32,639 bases of DNA from an uncultured Sphingomonas sp. (GTDB lineage Bacteria > Pseudomonadota > Alphaproteobacteria > Sphingomonadales > Sphingomonadaceae). A program made the position numbers and the translations under genes. Positions within the stretch are counted from its first letter, which is position 1. Each line of letters starts with the position of its first letter. Below are positions 26,845-32,639 of this stretch, one piece after another. The stretch spans positions 1 through 32,639 of the forward strand of contig NZ_CALMAW010000080.1 in NCBI RefSeq assembly GCF_937859915.1, read 5' to 3'. The notes below the pieces were generated by a model. That model saw only the letters and a program-made list of their open reading frames with translations, had not been told where the DNA came from and ran no database searches.

Positions 26845-26989
26845 ATCCTCCCCATCGCGGATGGGGAGGGGGACCGTCCGCGCAGCGGATGGTGGAGGGG
26901 AAGCGCTCCACGCGCAGCGCCTGTGGCGCCGCCCCTCCACCACCGCCTACAGCGGCGGTCCCCCTCCCCCCGCTTCGCGCGGGGAGGAT
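26845..26989. repeat. Composite REP-like element between E1-alpha and E1-beta genes
   Basis: The element has inverted ends, ATCCTCCCC (26845-26853) and GGGGAGGAT (26981-26989). Its left end is a perfect 10-bp hairpin with a three-base loop (26847-26869). Inside are inverted GTGGAGGGG and CCCCTCCAC blocks with their own small dyads. The same organisation recurs at 28403-28554. It would be transcribed as part of the bkd message and could fold into one long structured region. Confidence 0.8.
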
Positions 26990-27000
26990 TTCGTAGCTCA

Positions 27001-28272
27001 TCATACCCCTGCCACCCGTCGCTCTTCGGCCATCCAGTCGCTCTGTTCCTTGAGGTGGGCGGGCATCGTCTCGAACACGTCCTCGAAGATCGTCTCGAAG
27101 CCATGGTTGAACGCCGTGCCCGAGAGCACGCCGAGCTTCTCGGCCTCGCGCCCCGCCTCGCGGACGCCGGCCGTAAGCTCGGCTTTCAGCGCCTCGTGGC
27201 GGTCCTCGTCCCATTCGCCGATCGCGATCAGATGCGTCTTGAGCCGCTCGATCGGATCACCGAGCGGAAATTGCAGCGCGTCCTCCGACGAACGGTAGGC
27301 GGACGGATCGTCCGAGGTCGAATGCGCTTCGACGCGGTAGGTGAAATGCTCGATCAGCGTCGCGCCGCTGTTGGTGCGCGCGCGCTCGGCGGCCCATTCG
27401 GTCGCGGCATAGACCGCAAGCGGATCATTGCCGTCCACCCGCAGCGCGGCGATACCGTAGCCGAGGCCGCGCGCCGCAAAGGTCGTCGACTCGCCGCCCG
27501 CAAAGCCTGCGAAGGAGGAGATCGCCCATTGGTTGTTGACGATGTTGAGGATGACGGGCGCGCGGAACACGCTGGCAAACGTGCAGGCGGCGTGGAAATC
27601 GCCCTCGGCGGTCGTTCCCTCGCCGACCCAGCTCGCGGCGATCCGCGTGTCGCCCTTGGCGGCGCTCGCCATCGCCCAGCCGACCGCCTGCGGATATTGC
27701 GTGCCGAGATTGCCCGAAACCGAGAAGAAGCCCGCGTCCTTGGCCGAATACATGATCGGCAGCTGGCGGCCCTTGAGCCGGTCGCCGCCGTTCGAATAGA
27801 CCTGGCACATCATGTCGACCAGCGACCAGTCGCGCGCGATCAGCAGACCCTGCTGGCGGTAGGAGGGAAAGCACATGTCGTCGCGGTCGAGCGCCTCGGC
27901 GGCGGCGACCGCGACCGCCTCCTCGCCGGTGCACTTCATGTAGAAGCTGGTCTTGCCCTGGCGCTGCGCGCGGAACATGCGGTCGTCATAGATGCGGGTG
28001 AGCATCATCCCGCGCAGGATGCGGATCACCCGGTCCGCAGGCAGCCGCGGGTTCCACTCGCCGACCGCCTGGCCGTTCGGGTCGAGCACGCGGATCAGCG
28101 TATAGGGCAGGTCGCGCAGGCTGGACGGATCGGCATCGACCGGCGGCCGCGCGACGCTGCCGGCGGCCGGGAAGACCATGTCGTCGAACGACACCGTGTC
28201 GCCGGGCCGGTATTTCGGCTCGGGCACATGCAGCGTCAGCGGCCGGAGATTGCGGCCCGCCTCGTCGACCAT
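27001..28272 (-). CDS. bkdA1: Branched-chain 2-oxoacid dehydrogenase E1 alpha
   Basis: This 423-aa alpha half of E1 binds thiamine diphosphate. The cofactor motif runs from GEGT (217-220, GEGTTAEGDFHAA) to NN (246-247, NIVNNQWAISS). Other family segments are FYMKCTGEEAVAV, SYRQQGLLIARDW and SGNLGTQYPQAVGWA, plus TYRVEAHSTSDDPSAYR, the phosphorylation-loop region of eukaryotic BCKDH. The roughly 60-residue N-terminal extension before the catalytic fold is typical of BCKDH alpha, not pyruvate dehydrogenase. The start MVDEAG is preceded by GAGGAGG; an in-frame GTG five codons earlier is less likely. It is first of three genes; E3 is not in the window. Confidence 0.95.
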   Translation of the reverse strand: MVDEAGRNLRPLTLHVPEPKYRPGDTVSFDDMVFPAAGSVARPPVDADPSSLRDLPYTLIRVLDPNGQAVGEWNPRLPADRVIRILRGMMLTRIYDDRMFRAQRQGKTSFYMKCTGEEAVAVAAAEALDRDDMCFPSYRQQGLLIARDWSLVDMMCQVYSNGGDRLKGRQLPIMYSAKDAGFFSVSGNLGTQYPQAVGWAMASAAKGDTRIAASWVGEGTTAEGDFHAACTFASVFRAPVILNIVNNQWAISSFAGFAGGESTTFAARGLGYGIAALRVDGNDPLAVYAATEWAAERARTNSGATLIEHFTYRVEAHSTSDDPSAYRSSEDALQFPLGDPIERLKTHLIAIGEWDEDRHEALKAELTAGVREAGREAEKLGVLSGTAFNHGFETIFEDVFETMPAHLKEQSDWMAEERRVAGV

Positions 28273-28370
28273 CCTGATCCTCCTCACGAGTTCGCAGGAC
28301 GGAAACGCCGCGCGACCCTGTTCCGCTCCCTAGCGGCGATCGCCCGGGCGGGGAAGAGGGCAACGTAACG

Positions 28371-28392
28371 ATATTGTGCGGGCGCGCAATAT
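28371..28392. promoter_or_regulatory. Candidate operator upstream of the bkd genes
   Basis: ATATTGTGCGG and GCGCGCAATAT form a 22-base dyad, matched at 9 of 11 paired positions, about 100 bp before the E1-alpha start. The bkd operons are often controlled by Lrp/AsnC-type regulators that bind such dyads. No regulator gene is present here, so this is a position-and-symmetry inference. Confidence 0.3.
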
Positions 28393-28402
28393 GCTTGCGG
28401 CG

Positions 28403-28554
28403 CCCTCCGTCGTCCCCAAGCCTGCCCGGGGCGGAGGGACCGCCGCCGCAGGCGGTGGTGGAGGGGAAAGCTCCGAGCGCCGCGCCCGTGGCCAGCCGCC
28501 CCTCCACCACGCGCTACGCGCGCGGTCCCCCTCCCCAGCAAAGCTGGGGAGGAT
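28403..28554. repeat. Second composite REP-like element, between outer-membrane factor and bkd genes
   Basis: This is a second copy of the 26.9-kb element. It has an imperfect left hairpin (CCCTCCG 28403-28409, CGGAGGG 28432-28438), GGTGGTGGAGGGG, the inverted CCCCTCCACCAC, and a right-end perfect 10-bp hairpin with AAA loop (28530-28552) ending GGGGAGGAT. It ends nine bases before the stop of the NodT-type gene and may act as its transcript end. Confidence 0.8.
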
Positions 28555-28562
28555 TGACGAGG

Positions 28563-30164
28563 TCAGGGCTTCGACACGCCCAGCACCGACTTGTTGCCAC
28601 CCTCGGCCCCAGGCGAGGCATAGGCGATCGGCGGCGCATTCTCCCAGCCGCCGCCGAGCGCCTTGAACAGCGAGACCTGCGCATCGGCGACCGCGGCGTC
28701 GGACTGCGCCAGCGCCTCGCGGGCCTGCGCCAGATCCTGCTGCGAGACGAGCAGGTTGAGGAAATTGTCGCGGCCGGTGTTGAAGCGGATCTGCGACAGG
28801 TTTTCCGCGTCCGCGGCCGCAGCCTCGGCACGGCCGAGCGCCGCATTCTGGTCGAGCGCGGCAGCATAGCGCGCCAGCGCCTGCTCGGATTCCTTGAGCG
28901 CGGTCAGGATCGTGCCCTGGAAGGCGGCGAGCGAGCCTTCCGCCGTGCCGCGCGCCTCGTGGATCTGCGCCTCGGCGACCGCGATGTTGGGGAAGCTCCA
29001 CGAGATCAGCGGCCCAAGCGAATAGCTGAACGACGCGGACTTGCCGATATTGCCGATCTTGGGCGCCCCCAGCGTCGCCGAGCCGGCGAGCGTGACCGAC
29101 GGGAACAGCGCGGCGGTCGCGATGCCGATCCGCGCGGTATCGCCCGCAAGCGTCCGCTCGGCCTGGCGGACATCGGGGCGGCGCGCGAGCAGTTGGGCGC
29201 CGTCGCCGATCGGGATGATCGTCTTGACCTTGGGCACGGCCCGACATTGCGCGGCGGTCGCATCCACCTCCGACGGCGTCCGCCCGGTGAGCGCAGCGAG
29301 CGCGTAGAGCTGCACCCGGCGCTCGCCCTCGAGTTGCGGCACCTGGGCATTGGCCTGTTCGACGAGCACCGCCGACTGATCGACGTCGCGGCGCGTACCG
29401 CGGCCGGCATCGAGCAGCCGCTGCGTCAGGTCGCGGGTCCGGCCTTCGAGCGCCGCGGTCTGCCGCGCGACATCGGCCTGGGCGGCATAGCCGCAGGCAT
29501 CGGCATAGCTTTGCGCGACCTGCGCCGCGATCGAGATCCGGGCACCGTCGAGGGCCGCCTGCGCGGCCTGCGTATCCGCGCGCGCCGCCTCGATCGAGCG
29601 CGTCACGCGGCCGAACAGATCGACCTCATAGCTCGCGTCGAAGCCGGTCTGGAAATAGTTGAAATCATAATGGCTGACATTGCCGCCGATGATCGTCCCG
29701 GTGGCCCCGGTCGTACCGGTGGTCGCGGTCGATCCCGTTCCGCCGGCGCCGGTCGTGCCGGTCGCACCCACCGTCGTCGTCGACGTCCCGCTCGACTCGC
29801 TATCCGCGCCGACGCGGACACGATCGTAGCCGGCCGACACGCTAGTCGTCGGCAGGCGCCCCGCCTTCTGCTCGGACAGCGCGGCGCGCGCCCGGTGCAA
29901 ATTGGCGGCCGCCTGGCGGATGTCGGTATTGTAGGCGAAGGCGTCGGCGATCAGGCGATCGAGCGCCGGATCCTGATACATCTCCCACCATTTGTCGGGC
30001 AGCGGCTGGCCCGACAGCATCGTGCGCGCCTGGCCCTCGGCGAAGGGCTGCTTCGCCTCGGGGACGATGGTCGGCGTGTGATAATTGGGGCCGACCGCAC
30101 AGGCGGCGAGCGCCGCGAAGGGCAGCAGCGCGGTTGCGGCGCGGAGCCGGCGCGAACGCATCAT
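28563..30164 (-). CDS. NodT-type RND efflux outer-membrane lipoprotein
   Basis: This 533-aa TolC-family outer-membrane channel of the NodT lipoprotein branch forms the exit duct of a tripartite pump. The signal peptide ends with the lipobox ALAAC (Cys22), followed by AVGPNYHTPTI, the typical start of this family. Two outer-membrane-efflux repeats follow, with DLFGRVTRSIEAARA and RRPDVRQAERTLAGD as landmarks. Residues 124-160 are almost only Gly, Thr, Ser, Ala and Val, an unusual low-complexity insert that makes the protein longer than the usual 460-490. The start ATG overlaps the RND stop by four bases (ATGA), so the two are coupled. The 3' end is followed by a REP-like element. Confidence 0.93.
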   Translation of the reverse strand: MMRSRRLRAATALLPFAALAACAVGPNYHTPTIVPEAKQPFAEGQARTMLSGQPLPDKWWEMYQDPALDRLIADAFAYNTDIRQAAANLHRARAALSEQKAGRLPTTSVSAGYDRVRVGADSESSGTSTTTVGATGTTGAGGTGSTATTGTTGATGTIIGGNVSHYDFNYFQTGFDASYEVDLFGRVTRSIEAARADTQAAQAALDGARISIAAQVAQSYADACGYAAQADVARQTAALEGRTRDLTQRLLDAGRGTRRDVDQSAVLVEQANAQVPQLEGERRVQLYALAALTGRTPSEVDATAAQCRAVPKVKTIIPIGDGAQLLARRPDVRQAERTLAGDTARIGIATAALFPSVTLAGSATLGAPKIGNIGKSASFSYSLGPLISWSFPNIAVAEAQIHEARGTAEGSLAAFQGTILTALKESEQALARYAAALDQNAALGRAEAAAADAENLSQIRFNTGRDNFLNLLVSQQDLAQAREALAQSDAAVADAQVSLFKALGGGWENAPPIAYASPGAEGGNKSVLGVSKP

Positions 30165-32639
30165 GCCGGCTCTCCCTCGGCGATCGGGTCGCCCGGCCGG
30201 CGCCGGTTGCGCCGCATCCGCCGCGACCATTCGGTGGTGCGCTCGCCAAGCATCTTGGTGATCACATAGAAGCTCGGCGTGAACAGCAGGCCGAACAGGG
30301 TCACGCCGATCATCCCGAAGAACACCGCGACACCCAGCGCCTCGCGCATCTCGTAGCCGGGCCCGCGCGAGATCACGAGCGGCAGCACGCCGAGGATGAA
30401 CGCGATCGAGGTCATCAGGATCGGGCGGAGCCGCTGATGCGCGGCGCGCTCGGCGGCCTCGCGGTGCGACAGGCCCTCGTCCTCGCCCTGGCGCGCGAAC
30501 TCGACGATCAGGATCGCGTTCTTGGCGGCCAGACCGATCAGCACGACGAGGCCGATCTGGGTGAGCACATTGTTGTCCATTCCCATCAGGTCGACCCCGA
30601 TGATCGCCGCGAGCAGGCACATCGGCACGATCAGGATCACCGCGAGCGGCAGCACGATCGACTCATATTGCGCAGCCAGCAGCAGGAAGACGAACAGCAC
30701 CGCCAGCCCGAACACATAGATGCCGGTATTGCCCGCCTGCTGCTGCTGATAGGCCAGATCCGTCCATTCATAGGTCATGCCCTTGGGCAGGATCTTGCCG
30801 GCGAGGCCCGCCATCGTCTTGAGCGACTGACCCGACGAATAGCCCTTCGCGGCATCGCCCTGGAGCTCGGCCGAGGGATAGAGATTGTACCGCACGACGC
30901 GATACGGGCCGGTGTCGTTCTCGAGCGTCAGCACCGAGCCGAGCGGCACCATCGCGCCCGTCGACGAGCGCGTGCGCAGCGACTCGACGTCCGACGTCTG
31001 CTGGCGGAAGCGCGCGTCGGCCTGCGCGGTCACCCGCCAGGTACGGCCAAGATAGTTGAAGTCGTTGATATAGGTCGAGCCGAGATAGGTGCCGAGCGCG
31101 GAGAAGACGCTGGTCACCGGCACGCCGAGCTGTTCGGCATGTTCGCGGTCGATCTTGGCGGTGAGACGCGGGGTGCGCGTGTTGAAGGTGGTGAAGGCGG
31201 AGGTGATGCCCTCGGCACCGTTCGCCGCCATCATCATCCCCATCGCCGCCTTGGCGAGCGCGGGATAGCCCAGCCCGTTGCGGTCCTCGATCTCCATCTT
31301 CCAGCCGCCGCCGGTGCCGATGCCCTGGACGGGCGGCGGCGGGATCACGAGGATCGCGCCCTCGGTCAGCTTGGCGAAGGTCTTGCGCAGGATGTTGGCA
31401 TAGTCGTCGGCGACGACGCGCTTGCCGTCGACCTGATCCTTATGCGTGACGAACACGACGCCGGCATTGGGGGCGGTGGTGAAGGTCGCGCCGTCGAAGC
31501 CGGCGAAGGCCACGCTGTCCTGCGTGTCGGGGATCGTCTTGGTCAGCGCGATCGCCTTGCGCATGAACGCGCTGGTGCGCTCGAGGCTGGTGCCCGGCGG
31601 CATCTGGATCGCGTTGATCAGATAGCCCTGATCCTGCGCGGGGATGAAGCCGGTGGGAGTTGCGTTGAAGCGCCAGCCGGCGAGCAGGATCAGGCAGACA
31701 TAGGCGATCCCGACCAGCGCGAGCTTGCGCACCAGCTTGCCGGTCAGCCGGCCATAACGGTCCGACAATTTGTCGAACGTGTTGTTGAAGCCGTTGGCGA
31801 AGCGGCGGCCCCAGCCGCGCGGCCCGGCGGGCACGGCGGCGTCGCGGTGGCGTGGTTTCAGCAGGATCGCGGCGAGCGCCGGCGACAGCGTCAGCGACAC
31901 GAACGCAGAGCAGGCGGTCGCCGACACGATCGTCAGCGCGAACTGCTTGTAGAACTGGCCCGAAATGCCGGGGATGAAGGCGGTCGGGATGAACACGCCG
32001 CACAGCACAAGCATGATCGCGATCAGCGCGCCGGACACTTCGTCCATCGTCTTGTGCGCGGCCTCGCGGGCGGTCAGCCCCTCTTCCTCCATCAGCCGCT
32101 CGACATTCTCGATCACGACGATGGCGTCGTCGACGACGATGCCGATCGCGAGCACGAGCCCGAACAGCGACAGCGAGTTCAAGCTGAAGCCGAAGCCCTT
32201 CATCGCCGCGAACGCGCCGATCAGCGAGATCGGGATCGCGATGATCGGGATGATCGCCGCGCGCCAGCTCTGCAGGAACAGCAGCACCACCAGCGCCACC
32301 AGCACCAGCGCCTCGAACAGCGTGTGCTTCACCTCCTTGATCGACTCCGCAATATAGTCGGTCGGATGGTAGGGGATCGAATAGCCCATACCCGGCGGGA
32401 AGCTCTTCTTCATGTCCTCGAGCGCGGCATGGATCGCCTCGGACGCCTGCAGCGCGTTGGTGCCGGGCAGCTGGGTGATGCCGAGCACGACCGCGGGCTC
32501 GCCGTTGACATAGGCGTTGGTGGTATAGTCCTGCGCGCCGAGTTCGATCCGGGCGATGTCGCGCAACCGGGTGAGGCCGCCATCGGCACGCCGTTTGAGG
32601 ATGATGTCGCCGAATTCCTCGGGCGTGGTCAGCCGGCCC
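30161..32639 (-). CDS. RND multidrug efflux pump, HAE1 family (N-terminus outside window)
   Basis: This 826-codon C-terminal part of an inner-membrane RND pump of the AcrB/MexB type runs off the right edge; about 220-230 N-terminal residues are missing. The visible part begins in the first periplasmic domain (GRLTTPEEFGDIIL), passes through helices 2-6 with the proton-relay pair Asp-Asp in IVVDDAIVVIENVERL, the second periplasmic domain (FIPAQDQGYLINAIQMP), and the C-terminal helices with the relay lysine in GLAAKNAILIVEFARQ. It ends in a basic cytoplasmic tail (RRMRRNRRRPGD). The partner outer-membrane gene follows with a four-base overlap. A periplasmic adaptor gene would be expected upstream, beyond the window. 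Confidence 0.96.
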   Translation of the reverse strand, partial: GRLTTPEEFGDIILKRRADGGLTRLRDIARIELGAQDYTTNAYVNGEPAVVLGITQLPGTNALQASEAIHAALEDMKKSFPPGMGYSIPYHPTDYIAESIKEVKHTLFEALVLVALVVLLFLQSWRAAIIPIIAIPISLIGAFAAMKGFGFSLNSLSLFGLVLAIGIVVDDAIVVIENVERLMEEEGLTAREAAHKTMDEVSGALIAIMLVLCGVFIPTAFIPGISGQFYKQFALTIVSATACSAFVSLTLSPALAAILLKPRHRDAAVPAGPRGWGRRFANGFNNTFDKLSDRYGRLTGKLVRKLALVGIAYVCLILLAGWRFNATPTGFIPAQDQGYLINAIQMPPGTSLERTSAFMRKAIALTKTIPDTQDSVAFAGFDGATFTTAPNAGVVFVTHKDQVDGKRVVADDYANILRKTFAKLTEGAILVIPPPPVQGIGTGGGWKMEIEDRNGLGYPALAKAAMGMMMAANGAEGITSAFTTFNTRTPRLTAKIDREHAEQLGVPVTSVFSALGTYLGSTYINDFNYLGRTWRVTAQADARFRQQTSDVESLRTRSSTGAMVPLGSVLTLENDTGPYRVVRYNLYPSAELQGDAAKGYSSGQSLKTMAGLAGKILPKGMTYEWTDLAYQQQQAGNTGIYVFGLAVLFVFLLLAAQYESIVLPLAVILIVPMCLLAAIIGVDLMGMDNNVLTQIGLVVLIGLAAKNAILIVEFARQGEDEGLSHREAAERAAHQRLRPILMTSIAFILGVLPLVISRGPGYEMREALGVAVFFGMIGVTLFGLLFTPSFYVITKMLGERTTEWSRRMRRNRRRPGDPIAEGEPA

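Noticed and set aside
26845..28554. The two composite elements flanking the E1-alpha gene as ends of a composite transposon
   Set aside because: There is no transposase, the enclosed gene belongs to its neighbours' complex, and the elements look like REP/BIME copies; flanking by chance is more likely.

Overview
The window is a high-GC, gene-dense piece of a bacterial chromosome. It most likely comes from an alphaproteobacterium of the Sphingomonadales. I infer this from a fused transaldolase/phosphoglucose isomerase, a short Gnd-type 6-phosphogluconate dehydrogenase, a MucR/Ros-family regulator, and palindromic repeats that read RPEPVEG where they fall in coding sequence. No rRNA, tRNA, CRISPR array, integrase or transposase was found. 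Most of the window is core metabolism.

Layout, left to right. (1) 1-5.5 kb: a small gene cut by the left edge, an OsmC peroxidase with a candidate general-stress (EcfG-type) promoter, a tiny ORF with a near-perfect Shine-Dalgarno, a 46-aa protein, a lipoprotein, uvrB, a DUF3617 secreted protein and an outer-membrane beta-barrel. (2) 5.5-8.6 kb: class I fumarase with an MFS transporter gene just upstream. (3) 8.7-10.5 kb: two overlapping genes that together carry four diverged YbjQ-like domains. (4) 10.5-11.5 kb: a 450-bp AT-richer regulatory region and a MucR-like regulator whose zinc ligands are largely lost and whose tail carries an AT-hook core. (5) 11.5-22.9 kb: a sugar-phosphate block. 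rpiA, tkt, tal-pgi, gnd, zwf and a HAD phosphatase are packed on the plus strand, the last five with 1-25 nt between them or overlapping; glk lies further on, beyond a minus-strand PepSY membrane protein. (6) 23.1-24.4 kb: a Bcr/CflA-type drug exporter. (7) 24.5-28.3 kb, minus strand: branched-chain 2-oxoacid dehydrogenase E1-alpha, E1-beta and E2. (8) 28.6 kb to the right edge, minus strand: a NodT-type outer-membrane lipoprotein translationally coupled to an RND pump truncated by the window end.

Functionally, Glk, Zwf, Gnd, RpiA, Tkt and Tal-Pgi take glucose to glucose 6-phosphate, through the oxidative pentose phosphate branch, and back to fructose 6-phosphate. 6-Phosphogluconolactonase and the Entner-Doudoroff enzymes are absent from the window; the HAD gene lies directly after zwf.

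The most unusual structure is a set of REP/BIME-like inverted repeats, at six places. One pair sits in frame inside the E2 linker. Another lies between the E1-alpha and E1-beta genes and appears to supply the ribosome-binding site of E1-beta. I see no clearly new defence or mobile system. The best leads are the in-frame palindrome, the four-domain YbjQ pair, the degenerate MucR and the 18-codon ORF.
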